Shown piece by piece: positions 1 to 10,955 of a stretch of 64,000 nt of DNA; position 1 is the stretch's first letter; each line of letters starts with the position of its first letter. The position numbers and the translations under genes are program-made. This DNA is from Spodoptera frugiperda (lineage: Eukaryota; Arthropoda; Insecta; Lepidoptera; Noctuidae), in NCBI RefSeq assembly GCF_023101765.2, contig NC_064226.1, positions 5,448,001 to 5,512,000 on the forward strand, written 5' to 3'. Under the pieces are notes generated by a model. The model was not told the DNA's origin, did not search any database, and saw only the letters and a list, made by a program, of their open reading frames with translations.

Positions 1-214
1 GCTAACAAAACGCGTGGTCGTGCCAGATACCGCTAAACTGTTGTTTCAGCTACCTCTTGAAATAATATGCATTATACCGCAATGACACATGAGCCGTGTT
101 TTCGTTCCGCGACGAAATTTTACGGCAGTTAAGGGATCATTCGGTTTTCATTATACATGTTGTTGTAAATGATGAAATTTATTATAAAGCCGTATTGTTA
201 CTGTGTGGTTCTTG

Positions 215-415
215 ATTAAGGGTGCTTTTCAACTAGAGATGTGCTATGTAGCTAATAGCTAAGCTGTGAAACTATGTAACCGTTTTTACGGATATTAAGC
301 CATGTAGCTGTGCGAGGAAGATACGCAGCTCGAGTATGCGATGTATCGATAGTAGGGAAGCATAGCAGCATCCATAGCATACATCCATAGCACGCATCCA
401 TAACACGCAGCCATT
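215..415 (-). repeat. MITE-like repeat, interrupted, with short internal tandem repeats
   Basis: The interval starts with a GGGTGCTTTTC-type end and continues into a segment carrying GCAGCTCGAGTATGCGATGTAT. The same modules appear in reverse order in the repeat at 27214-27383, so the two are members of one family in opposite orientation. About 366-414 holds roughly four degenerate 13-14 bp repeats built on ATCCATAGCA. A GTAACCGTTTTTACGGATATTA stretch in the middle is absent from the other copy and is probably an insertion or local rearrangement. No coding potential is seen. The family assignment rests only on comparison within this window. Confidence 0.6.
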
Positions 416-1984
416 AATGTTATGCAATTCTGTAAAATAAGGTATTGTTATTGTATAGTGTTATGTTGTTCGTGACACATTTTAGTGGCATAAACAGATT
501 CACAATTCACAAAATAAGAATTTTTTGAAAAAAAAGATCAATTTAAGTCAGGCTACAATAAAGAAATACTCTAACATAATTTACATATACAGAAATTATT
601 CCTTATTTCGCTTAAACTTTCACACACGATTAAAAGAACTATCCCTATCATACGAATATATAAAACATTAAAAAGACGTCTACGAGCGTATAGCGCATAC
701 CTGTACTGTCGATAGCTATAAAGAGATAGGAAATACCTTGAGAAAATTCGCCGGAGCTCCTTGTGGTGCACCGTCGATTTGACTATTCCTTCAACGTGAA
801 GGAATTTAATTTATCCGAAACGTTTCGTGGAAACGTCTGTAAAGTTTTATCTTACGACAAACTGATAAAGCGGTGGCAACGTGATTCTTCACAGAGCTAA
901 ATTTATGTGTGTTAAAAATTGTTCCTCTGTTTTGTTTTAAATTGTCTTTCTGATTCGCGGTAACGCGGTCTAGTTTTCTTTAAGCACAATTTTTTGAGCA
1001 TGGGTTTAAATATGAAATGCATTTTAACGTCTTAATAATAAGATATCTGAAATTCCTTTCCTTTATAAACTGTTTAAAAGATACGTCTAGTGAAAGCCAT
1101 GTATAATAATATTAAACTCTTTTATCCTACAAAATTTACATAGGTCAAAAACCACGAAACATAGTGATTTATTGCATTTAATATGGACGCGGGTAACACC
1201 AAACAGCGCTCGTTCCGCGTCATAATCGTGGCAGCATCGTGACAGATCGGACACAGCACAGACTATATTTTCATTTTACAGACATTTTGACAAACAAGGA
1301 ACCTCATTGGTCCAATATAGCCATTATTTATTGATCATAAGCTGGCATTTGCGTGACTGGCCGAAAATGAACGTTCGATAGGTTATGTTCGAATTTTTAA
1401 ATTAATTTTTGTAATAGTTGTTCGTTTTTGTCTAGTATTCCGAATGTTTTTTTTTTAATAAAATGGGCAGTAGAAGTATATACAGAACATTTGAATTTTA
1501 AAATGTTTACTTATAGTATACAACTCTAATTGAAACACGTCTTGAAGTCGTGTCCATTGTATTTGTTATATATTTATTTTTTATATCTTGGCAATCATTC
1601 CAATATCGATCATTCCATTTCTTTCTTTTCAAGAAATACAAATTTTTATTAATGAGACCCAAAATAGTTAAGTTATGTACGTATCTTATAAACAAAAAAA
1701 AATCTTCAAACAAAAACATGTCGTACTTTGTTCCACAGTCCATTATTCCGAGCTCAGCAAACCAGTTCATATTCAATAGAAACTAGTACTAGAAATAAGT
1801 CTAACGCCATCCTGACTAATGTCCAGATAACTGTCGCAATAACAATTACATAACAATCAGTGTCGCTACAAATCACGCTCGCACGTTGTAAGGTTTCAAC
1901 TAACAAGTTTGCAAACAAACTAAGCCGGAGGTCCAACGCGACTTGACGTGTGCGTTTACGTTTTGTTTTTAAAACGTCTGTACC
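416..1984. other. Unique AT-rich interval, no feature supported
   Basis: Short open frames of 60-90 codons occur on both strands, but none has a recognisable domain or codon pattern. A somewhat GC-richer patch lies at about 1190-1265 and a T-run at about 1448. I see no repeat boundary, RNA gene or exon that can be defended. Confidence 0.6.
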
Positions 1985-2121
1985 TTTAGTACGAGTTTGG
2001 TTAACGCAATCGAAACGCGTGGTCGGTACTCTGATTGGTTGGTTTATTAGTGTTGGCCAATCAGAGTGCCGAACGCTATCTCATTTCAATCTCGTAAAAT
2101 GTAAAACAAACTCGTACTAAG
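1985..2121. mobile_element. Palindromic MITE, nested inverted repeats
   Basis: The outer ends are inverted copies: TTTAGTACGAGTTTG at 1985-1999 and its near-perfect complement at 2107-2121, with one mismatch at the outermost base. A second inverted pair lies inside: CGGTACTCTGATTGG at 2024-2038 against 2057-2071, with one mismatch. The whole 137-bp unit could fold into a cruciform or hairpin. It has no coding capacity, which fits a miniature inverted-repeat element. The superfamily was not determined, and no clear target duplication was seen. Confidence 0.75.
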
Positions 2122-3304
2122 CCATCTGGTCCATAGACCTCTATTTCATAGACTCGAGGCATCTTCACTTTACCTACCATACTTACCAAATAGTCAATGA
2201 GAAGATTAAAAATAGGTTTTTCTCCAAATTTTAGTAATTATAGAGTAACTTACTTTAGAGTAAGTGAAATAAAAGGTAAATGTATAATGATAGATGAAAA
2301 GGTAAAATAAGAATAATTTATTAAACGACGAATGATATGAAATTGAAAGGAGTTTATAGTAGAAGGACGTCTGATAGAGGAGAATGAAAAAGGAAGACTT
2401 TCGACCCTAAGTAACTAGGGATAAGGGCAAGAAAACATTTTAAGAAACGATTTCGTAAAACTACTACGAAGTAGTTAACACAAAACGTGGAATATCACAT
2501 TGAAATACAACTACTACAAAATAACTTTAAAAAATAGCAAAGAAAATAACATTAAAATCCGTAGTCAACATCTTGTGCTAATCATGAAATAATCCGTACT
2601 TTAATATTATAATTTACATTACGTATACCACCCACACAATATTTAGGATTTGTTGCGTAGCGTTGTTACAAAATACACAATTACATTAAAATTTAACATG
2701 AAACGGATAAGCTGTAATAATGACAACGTTACAGTCAACTTATCTGAACCGGTCTTGTCACGTCATTGTGTCACGGCAACTCGTATTTACACAATGTTAA
2801 TTCTCATTCAGACAGGTTTGCAAACAAGGAAGTTTCAAGCTCATACTACTTCATTTCAGCGCACTGATAAGAATTTTGACGTTTGTAAAGTCGCGACCGC
2901 GTAATATTTGTCACGCTCCTAGCGTTGGAAAGTACGCTATCTGCGTGACACATTGCAATTAAAAGAAAGTACAAAAGGAGTTTTAGCCGTGACATCTTGT
3001 CACGCCCATTTGTTTGAGAAATTAAATTAAAGCCTCATTTGTAAACAGTACTAGTAGGTATATTGAAGATACAATACTCTGAAATTAAATATTTGAAAAG
3101 TATTTAGGGACTGCCAATGAAGATAAGGATATCGTTAAGCACATCGATTTTAATGAAAAAAATCTGTAACACTTTGATTTTCATGAAAATATTTTCCTTT
3201 CATCGCAACAAAAACCTGAAGAATGTGTGAAAACATCCGCGTTGTTTGAGTTGACGGAGTCAAAAAATTTCCGACGTATTTTTCTTTAATCATATTCGTA
3301 GCAT
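2122..3304. other. Unique interval, no gene seen
   Basis: Mostly AT-rich sequence. From about 2885 the composition becomes richer in short CG-containing words such as GTCACG, leading into the GC-rich duplicated block that follows. An open frame of 84 codons at 2650-2904 has no recognisable feature and is not called. Confidence 0.5.
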
Positions 3305-3594
3305 ATTCACTAACGTCGCGGGGCTCACAGCTGCGGCACGCCGATAACACGCAGCGCGACACCTGCCGTCATTTGTCACGTCACACTCCTTGTTATTCCT
3401 TCTCTCCTAATTGATCCCAAAAACCAAAGTTTCCCAATTTAACCCGTCTCTTGTTTTTAGATTTTAGGCGTGTTCTAGTCTCTGTGTTTAATGATAGTGT
3501 ATTCGCAATCACGGCGTCTCGCGGCTGCGGCGTGCCGATAACACGGCCGTGACACCTGCACGTCATTTGTCACGTCACACTCCCTATTGTTCTT
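3305..3594 (+). repeat. Direct repeat pair, about 90 bp, GC-rich
   Basis: Copy 1 is at about 3305-3400 and copy 2 at about 3500-3594. They share in order a GC-rich head (GCGGCTGCGGC-like), the word GCCGATAACACG, ACACCTG, and an almost identical tail GTCATTTGTCACGTCACACTCC. The roughly 100 bp between them is AT-rich and not repeated. No other copy was noticed in the window, so this looks like a local duplication rather than a dispersed transposon. The conserved TGTCACGTCAC core could be a protein-binding site, but that is inference. Confidence 0.7.
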
Positions 3595-5705
3595 TCACTA
3601 CGATATTGAACTTGTTTGCTTCTGTCCCGTCTAACCTGTCGACTGCTTCCCCACTGTTTTCACGCTAAATTGCTTTGCGATTTCGTGAAGGGTATGCAAA
3701 GGGTTTGTACAGTGCACTTTTCAATGCTTCAAGATTAATGTTCTGAGTAATCTATTGTGAGGCGTTGAAAGCTGCTTTAACTGTAATTATAGTACGACGA
3801 ATCCAATTCAGTGTAACAATAGAAGAGACTGTTAATCACACTTCTATCAGAACATCTACGGATTTTATTTCTTTTATTCCTTTTCAGTAATATTTTTCTT
3901 TGATGTTATTTTGTGACGAGATTTAAGTTCGATGTAAAAGTAAATTCTGAAGTAACTAACTACTAGTTTAATCATAGAAAATGTATTACTAGGATTTCTA
4001 TAAGAATGGCTAATTTTCATAGCTAGGATTTTCAAAGTCTGTTATTAAGATTCGTCTATTTTATAACAAATCACAATTACAATCACAGTTACAGAACAAT
4101 ATTAGTCAGCACAAAATTGTCAAAGCACACGAACAAAGCATGTCTGATTTTCTGACACTCCGCAAATATAAAACTAGCAAACAATAACAATATCACGTTA
4201 CCAAGTTATTGGTGATTGTGATATTTAACAAATGAATTGCTATAAACAGAATTGACTGGGATGCTAGTGACGTCCCCCTCGTCACGCTATCCCGTCCGTC
4301 CGTCTGTCCCCGACGGACGATATGTTATGCCCGCCTGAACTCTGACAGTGCTCTCCGCTTAAATTGATTGAAGGTTGCATAGAACGGTCACGTGTTTTGT
4401 TTTTGATATTGACGTCTGTACCATATTCTGTGATATGTTATCGAGACCAAGTAAATTGGAGTCCATTTTCGATATCAATTTTAGTATTGAGCTTAGGTCA
4501 TTCGATTTTCTCTATCATAGATTTTTGCTGAATATGGAGCTTAAGTTCAATATTTTAGTAGATTTTGTTACTATTTTGTATGTTCAATCAACTTATTACG
4601 GTTTCAATACACTGTTATTAAATATATATGTTTCAATTTTAACGTTTTGATCCCATTAAGTAGATGAATGGATTTGTTACAATTTGTGTATAAAACTATT
4701 AGTGAAATAGATTATTTTTCAATCGTATTGTGTTTGAAAACATACATTGAGTTAATGGATTTTAGTTTATCCTTTAAATAAATTTTCCAGTTCAAATAGC
4801 TAGTTAGCTTAGCTTTAATAAAATATATAAAAGGGAAATAAAATATTATAGAGTAAACAAGGTTTTTAGTTGGAATCGCGCATCATTATTGGGAATTTCG
4901 ATTTTAAGTTTTTGTTGATAATTGTAGCGATTGATTTTTGGTAATGGGATTATATTTTTGTATTTAATTAGTTTTTAATACATTTACACTTAATATTTCC
5001 CCGAAAGGGGTAATCATAATTATTATTATAATACACTCGCTTTATGTACATTTTGTAGTGATACGGGGTGACATAGGGGTGCTATAGTATTGTTGGTTTC
5101 ACCAAATCTCACCCACAACAACAAGGGGTGTCTAAAATCAATTATACTTATAAATATTGCTTTTACAAATAGCTCCAAAACTAAACAATAAATAGACAAA
5201 CAATGCATTTGGCACTTGGAATACTGAGAAATACAGAGAATATATATTATCTTTGACTCACAATTGGAAGGCATTAAGTTGGCTACGACACATATTCTCA
5301 AAACTTTACCTCCCAAGTTTAACGTGGAACTAGGCTATCGGCTCTGCACCGATCTAACTATCCACAAAGGAACGTTGGAACTTCTCTAATGAGATGAATA
5401 ATTAAACAGCCTGTATATAGGAGCGAAATTAACGTATGTGATCACTGTTATATTCTTTTTGTGGGACATTTTCTTTGTTCCTCTCTGGACCGTAATTAAA
5501 AAATATTGCATGTGTTGATTAGTTAGGTTAGTATTGGTTTTATTGCTAGTTTCATGTCCTGTTTTCAGGTTCTAAATACGACTGTTTCTAGTTAAGCCGT
5601 TTAAGAAAGAGTTACGTATTTAAGTAAGTCAGTGTATAAGGAAGCAAGTTTGTACGACTGCGGGGTTTTATTTCAAAACAAGAAGTCAAGATGTCAAGAC
5701 TATAA
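3595..5705. other. Unique interval, no gene seen
   Basis: AT-rich DNA with scattered open frames up to 96 codons, none with a recognisable domain. A GC-rich pyrimidine patch with CCGTCCGTCCGTCTGTCC occurs at about 4289-4306. The segment 5330-5440 looks slightly less AT-rich but matches nothing else here. Confidence 0.5.
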
Positions 5706-5980
5706 GTGTGGGAGAGCCATGCTTTGACACGAATGGGCCGGCTCGACCGGAGTGATACCACGGCCTCACTGGAAACTGACGTGAAACAACGCTTGCGTTG
5801 TATTTCGTTGTGTGAGTGTGGTTACTGGAGGTCCAATTATCCCATTTCCAATCTTTCCATTCCCCGATTCCTTAACAACCCTGAAATTCCTAATCCCCAA
5901 AACGCCGGCAATGCACTTGTAACCATACCACTAGACCATCAGGTGATCCGTCTGCTTGTTAACCACATTATACAACAACA
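5706..5980 (+). repeat. SINE-like repeat family 1, near full-length copy
   Basis: It begins GTGTGGGAGAGCCATGC and contains GGCTCGACCGG, which resembles a pol III B box. It continues through CGTGAAACAACGCTTGCG, a pyrimidine-rich segment (CCCATTTCC, CCGATTCC), GCCGGCAATGCAC and CATCAGGTGATCCGTCTGC. The same order recurs at 10078, 12666, 42558, 48705 and 54180, with fragments at 9271 and 60672. The 93-codon open frame across it is an accident of the repeat. The head-to-tail direction is taken from the B-box-like end. Whether the family is a true SINE or the tail of a longer LINE cannot be settled here. Confidence 0.8.
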
Positions 5981-7697
5981 AAGATAAAACCTTGATATTC
6001 CGAAATGCAATTTTCACTTTATTTCACTAGAAATCCTCGAATTTTATTCCTAAACTCCAGTTGTCTATTCCTTTAAACCTTCAATTTTAAATTCAGATAT
6101 CAAAATTCTCTGTTATTCCTACCGAGAAAAGAGAAAATAGAATTTTGGCAATACCGAAGGCAACTCCAATATGTTTGTCAGTACAGACACAAGTATACGA
6201 TCTGACCTATCTATATTTGAACAGTTTCCTTGTACAAATCTGCTGAACGCGTGTATATACTCGTACTGCTAACAGTATTTGCATGCGAATGAAAATCCAA
6301 TATAGTTAACCCACTTATTAGAAACATGCTCAAGAAACCTTGCGACAAAGACATACTCGCAGATATTATGTCTCCATATCAACATTTCTCTTGTTCAATT
6401 ATCTTTCTAGTGCTCACTGGAAAGCACTTATATAAGGTTCAGAATCCTTTGAACGTTTCAAACGCAATTGAAAGAACAGTTCCCAATATTTCTCTTAAAT
6501 TATTCTCAGTTTTCCTTTCATAGGCACTCAACGATTTTATTTGATTTTGTTCAATTGATACATGTTCACATCCAGTCTAGGAAATGTACGTAACGTTATT
6601 TGGAAAAACACGGTGATATTATCTAAAAGCATATTCACCACTTTACGTGTCGTAAGTACGCCACTAAAATATTCATGAGTAGTGCAATCGGAGGGTCCAA
6701 GAAGTTTCACCTTTGTGTGTGAGACACCTTTTTTGGGGTGGGACACCTAATGCATTCGCTTTTTTCACTCCCACAAACAAACATCACAGAGATTTCAAAT
6801 TCGTATAGTAATTCAATCTTTCCCTTTTCATCTTTCCTTTTTTTGTGAGAATAATTTCAAATTTTTGCAGAGGTCAAAGAAATTCCATGTTTTCTTTGGG
6901 CGGTACTTAAAACATCTTTGTTACATTTTTTCACTATTCAAGTCAAGCGAACATTTTTACGGAAAATTATAGCGAGAATAAAATTCTGAAATATGGTCGC
7001 AAAATGAAACGATTCGGGGGTGAATGCCTATTGTTATTATCTGTGTAACATTGAATTTGTCACAATGACAAAGGCTAGAGAAATTAACATCTGGGTTCTT
7101 TTTTAATGGAAAAGAAGGACTATGATTAATATTTGAACGAATAGTGAAAAGAAAAAGTAAGATTATAATTTATATTTTTATTCTTAGTACTTTTAATTTA
7201 ACAGTTTTGACTGTATGTCTCGATCTCTATTGAGTAAAGTGTGATCCTGTATCATGAAAGTCGGATTATCCCATATAGTACCTCAGCAAAAACAATACTG
7301 TTTGGTACTATACTGTATCTATTGTTTTTTAATCTTTTGTACCTATGTTCGAGAAGAAAACAGTTATTAATATCTCCTTTCTGCACCAGATTGTAGCTAC
7401 ATAAATTTGTAGTATGAACTGACTTCATACCGTTCTACCGCCGCCATCTTGGTGTTTTAATCCCACGGCAGTCTCAGGTGTTGGATTACTGCATCCCGAG
7501 CCAATATCGAAAGCACGAGACTTGGATAGCAAATGTACCAGCGCTGAGCAAAAACGCTATGCTGGATTTTTAATAAACATGTAAAGTTACGAGGACATAA
7601 TTTTACGCTGCGAATGTTGGTTTTAGGGTCTACAATTTGGACGTGTAAAGTTTTTAATAGTTTTTTTTTTAGTTCAAATTGTCATGATTTTTAGCCC
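5981..7697. other. Unique interval, no gene seen
   Basis: AT-rich sequence without repeats that match elsewhere in the window. A less AT-rich patch lies at about 7437-7560 and has no recognisable RNA or exon structure. Confidence 0.5.
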
Positions 7698-7850
7698 TTT
7701 TTTAAGGGGAGAAAATCATCCAATGACTTCTCCCAGCTTGGGCGAGGCGAGAGGGAGTGTCAGACTCTTACTGACTAAAATCCATCCCGTTCCTACTCCT
7801 GTCCTTTGAGCCGGAGCCCCGGTAAAACGGCTAGGTAATCAGCAGCTTTA
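7698..7850 (-). repeat. tRNA-derived SINE family 2 copy
   Basis: Read on the minus strand, the copy runs from a tRNA-like head (CTAGCCGTTTTACCGGGGCTCCGG followed by CTCAAAGGACAGG) through a body with AGTCAGTAAGAGTCTGACACTCCCTC, to a tail ending near GATGATTTTCTCC. Related copies are at 28521, 35770, 45990, 59136 and 59680. The best-preserved head is the one at 35770, which keeps an intact GGTTCGA B-box core. This copy is diverged at the B box. Confidence 0.75.
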
Positions 7851-8865
7851 TAGCCTTAGAGAGATAGCCTACTTTTCACCAGTTATAGGGACCACCATAG
7901 TGGAATATTATTGCACAAACTTGTTAATTTTCTTCTAGAAGTTTGAATTTGTACCCAGTCGGTGACAAAGATATTTTAAACGGTGAATATTGTGTCTGCA
8001 CACATTTTGTACTAAGTAATAAGCACGACTTTAAATTGAATAAAAACTAGAGCATAAATCTCTCAACATGAATATCCAAATGACTTGTAGTTTAGCATTT
8101 AGTTTAGATTTTTAATACAAACCTTTTTGCTACTCACGTTACATTTGTTGTATGAAAAAGCGAAATACTCGTCTCAACGAATGTATTTGAATTTTAAAGC
8201 AGCTTTGAGTCACTGTTATTTAATTTGTTAGCAAATTCGCGTGCTCAGAAAATGTGTTAGACGACCTCAAACCTAAATTACAATGGACTGAAATGTTTCT
8301 GTTTTTCAATTGTCTGGCACTTTTTCGCTTTTTTTGTACTTAATAGGTAATCAATCATTCGGGTGTTTTTTTAAGGTTTTGTGTCTACAATGCCTATGAT
8401 ATCGTAGTATTTATAGTTGAAGAACAAATGAAAAGAGTTGCAGATAATTGATCTTTTATTAATTAATATAAGACAATTCATTTTAATTTAGAACAGTCCA
8501 TTTGTGTGCAATGTAATAGCATTATTTAATTTGTTTTCTAGCAAGTATCGTGATGAATATTATGAATGGAATTCATGTATTACTACGCTGTAGAGGTAGG
8601 GAGCTTATTATTTTGCATAGAAATTCCCTACATAACTAAATAGAGGAACAAGAATAGAATTACCGTGGTTCCCACGTTTACGGAAACTCCCACGAATTGA
8701 GTAGCGGACAATGTGATATGTCTTCATAAATTTTACTATAATAACATGCAAAATAATACATTGACTATATTAGGAACATTAGTCAAACAATAGTTCTACA
8801 TATATATAATAATATGTTATGGGTATATCATATAGGTATCTATGACTAATTTATATAAAGTTAAG
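7851..8865. other. Unique interval, no gene seen
   Basis: AT-rich DNA. No long open frame, repeat, hairpin or RNA gene was recognised. Confidence 0.5.
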
Positions 8866-8950
8866 CCTTTGACTGCTAATAAAAACTGTTGAAGGCTAGT
8901 CCTCCGCTAACGTCGGTCACCGGTGACCACCACGGCGTTCAATGTGTTAA
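8866..8950 (+). repeat. Short interspersed repeat, CTTTGACTGC...AATGTGTTAA family
   Basis: About 85 bp running from CTTTGACTGCTAATAAAAAC through GTTGAAGGC, CCGCTAACGTCGG, CACCGGTGACCACC and GGCGTTCAATGTGTTAA. Other copies in the window are 23752-23836 (+, diverged), 32208-32290 (-, well preserved) and 35055-35098 (-, fragment). The length is almost constant between copies, which suggests a real repeat unit, perhaps a SINE fragment or MITE. It abuts the LINE fragment that follows. No terminal inverted repeat was found. Confidence 0.65.
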
Positions 8951-8954
8951 TAAT

Positions 8955-9191
8955 GTATATAAATATAAAGAAATATACAAGGCAGATGGGGTCGTTGGTA
9001 GAGGGCGCCCTAGACGAAGATTTAGCGACCAGATTGGTGATATATTTAAAAAAGGCCAAATTAAAAGTACCATTAACCGACGAGCATGCATAAAAAGACT
9101 GATGACTGTTGATAAAGCGAAAGAGGTATGTAAGATTCGTAGCAATTGGCCTTCCATTGTCTTTGCATACGCACATGGGAGACAGGCATGA
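8955..9191 (+). pseudogene. C-terminal fragment of a non-LTR retrotransposon ORF
   Basis: The frame ending at 9191 encodes a basic segment GRGRPRRRF, then RRACIKRLMTVDKAKEVC and a tryptophan-containing WPSIV...GRQA end, then a stop. A GRGRP-type basic patch followed by a conserved R..W..IV terminus is typical of the extreme C-terminus of several insect LINE polymerases; an R4/Dong-like origin is my guess. No reverse transcriptase motifs lie upstream, so the copy is strongly 5'-truncated or is a remnant. The upstream methionine at 8889 lies inside the neighbouring repeat and is not a real start. Not expected to be functional. Confidence 0.55.
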
Positions 9192-9270
9192 GGTTATATT
9201 ATATGTTTTTGTGTTAAAAATGCATAGCTTTTTGATATTTGTTTAGCTTTGGAGCCTAAGTCGAACCTTT

Positions 9271-9310
9271 TTTTATGGAATAGGTGGCAAACGAGCAAAC
9301 GAGTCACCTT
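9271..9310 (-). repeat. SINE family 1 tail fragment
   Basis: About 40 bp containing TTTTATGGAATAGGTGGCAAACGAGC and GAGTCACCTT, matching the reverse complement of the tail of SINE family 1. It directly precedes the Helitron-like element that starts at 9316, suggesting that the Helitron inserted in or next to an older SINE. Confidence 0.5.
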
Positions 9311-9315
9311 ATAAA

Positions 9316-9677
9316 TCTATATATTAATACGTGAAGCAAAAACTTTGTAACAGTTTTTACGAAAATTGCGCGGACGTTGGAGCATAAAATTTGGTACACT
9401 TATAGTTTATGTGTAGGAGAATTGCGGAACGTTAATATTTTTCAAAAATAATGCTTATAAAGTACATTAAATCAATAAATAAAACATTACACACACATGC
9501 ATAGTATCTGATCGTATTTGACAAAACGTCAAAATCGATAGACGCCGGAATATATTAATTTGAATTTTACAAAACTATTAGCAATTCGTTAAATAAAAAT
9601 TATCCTTGAACGTATATTAAGTGGTATTGTAAATTAAATCGTATATGGTCGAATTTCGACCACTAGGCGACCACTAG
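9316..9677 (+). mobile_element. Non-autonomous Helitron-like element
   Basis: The element starts TCTATATATTAATACG after an A (9315) and ends ...CCACTAG before a T (9678). That is the Helitron pattern of a 5' TC, a 3' CTRR and insertion between A and T. A 7-bp stem hairpin, GGTCGAATTTCGACC, lies about 11 bp before the final CTAG; a second CTAG directly follows the hairpin. The 362-bp body has no coding capacity. The 5' segment with GTGAAGCAAAAACTTTG and AAAATTGCGCGGACG looks like Helitron sequence I associate with Lepidoptera, but this was not searched. Confidence 0.65.
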
Positions 9678-10077
9678 TAAGTGTTAAAAATTCCAAATTC
9701 CTAAGATATTTTTACGTTTTATAATCTAAAACTCAGAACTTCATGGTCAAGTAGAAACACCTATACCAATCTTATAACACCAATACTTCGGTACATATAT
9801 CACGTGAATATTAGAATACCAAGGCAAATAGTTTCAATGTTCAAGCAAGGCTTTCGTTACAGGACGTTTCAAAAGTAAGTGTATAAATCATTGTCGGGCA
9901 GTGTAGGTTGAGATTTATGGCCGAATATTCCTGAACCTGCTTCAATATTGACGTCATTATTGCCACATGGATACGTGAATAGATAACAATAAGTCGTTGT
10001 AATAAATTGCCAGGAGATGAAGTTAAAAACATATAGATGTGGATCTACTTTTTATTGTATTAAGCGTAAGTATTTTT
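9678..10077. other. Unique interval, no gene seen
   Basis: AT-rich. A minus-strand frame of 63 codons (9841-10032) has no recognisable feature and is not called. Confidence 0.5.
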
Positions 10078-10279
10078 TTTATGGTAAAGGCCGGTAAACT
10101 AGCATAAGCATCACCTGATGGTAAGCAATCGCCGTTGCCCATGGACATCCAAAACAACAGAGGCGTTACAAGTGCGTTGCCGGCATTTTGGGGTTATGTA
10201 ATTTAAGGGTTGTTGGGGAATCGGGGATTGGGTAAATTGGTAAATGGGACTCCGGTGACCTCACTTACACAACGAAAAA
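10078..10279 (-). repeat. SINE family 1 copy
   Basis: Reads in reverse: the tail side begins GGCCGGTAAACTAGC, then CACCTGATGGTAAGCAATCG, CCCATGGACATCC, GGCGTTACAAGTGCG, GGAATCGGGGATTGGG and GACCTCACTTACACAACG. The head (GTGTGGGAGAGCC and the B-box-like GGCTCGACC) is missing; the similarity stops at the CACAACG step and A-rich DNA follows. It is therefore head-truncated. Confidence 0.75.
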
Positions 10280-10800
10280 AATTTAAAACAGACTTCGTAT
10301 TCAAAGTTCTTATAATTAATACGAATTAAAGTAAATAAGTAATAAAACCGCATTAAAAATGCCTCTATCGATAGCGAAACATTTTAACAAACCACATCCC
10401 TGCTTTCTCATCACACCAAAAACCCTACAATCGATGCCCAATCCCTCATAGTCTCCAAATACGTAAACAGAATCCCAACACAACACGAAACAATTGTATT
10501 TAAAACGGACGATAATTCAACCGGCCTGATTACATGAACAGCGCGAACTAAGTCCCGGCTTACCGTGGATTTGCAGACACATCTGTGTCAGCCTCGATGC
10601 AGGTGATTAAAATCCCACTTGCCACACTTATTGTGCCACGAAACCCGCTAAACGTGAGGTTACAAGTGTTTTGATGTGTGTTTTGAACTTGTTTGTGGCT
10701 GTTTGTTTGTATAAAACTGTTAATTTAATATTCTAAATTAATGATTGTCGCGATTTATATTAGCAATTAATAGCGATTGTTGCGCCGCTACTAGTAGGGC
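10280..10800. other. Unique interval, no gene seen
   Basis: A GC-richer patch at about 10540-10660 contains CCCGGCTTACCG and ACACATCTGTGTCAG, the latter a small palindrome. It matches nothing else here and is left unassigned. Confidence 0.5.
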
Positions 10801-10955
10801 GACAATCGCCGCGTCGTGTGTCGTGGAATACTGCTCGTGAATATGGCGTCTAGCATGGCTTGAAATTAGTCGAGTTCCTCGTCAAACAGTTACGTGAGTA
10901 AGCCGGTTGTATAATTATTAAATTAGTATGTGTCACGAAAGTGATATTAAAATTT
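10801..10955 (+). repeat. LINE 3'-end-like repeat, copy 1
   Basis: It contains GACAATCGCCGCGTCGTG, CATGGCTTGAAATTAGTCGAG, TTCCTCGTCAAACAGTTACG and GTCACGAAAG. An inverted copy at 44463-44632 shares the same blocks in the same order, ending there with ACAATAAAAG, a polyadenylation-like signal. A dispersed repeat of about 150 bp ending in AATAAA is consistent with a 5'-truncated retrotransposon 3' end. The parent family was not identified. Confidence 0.65.
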
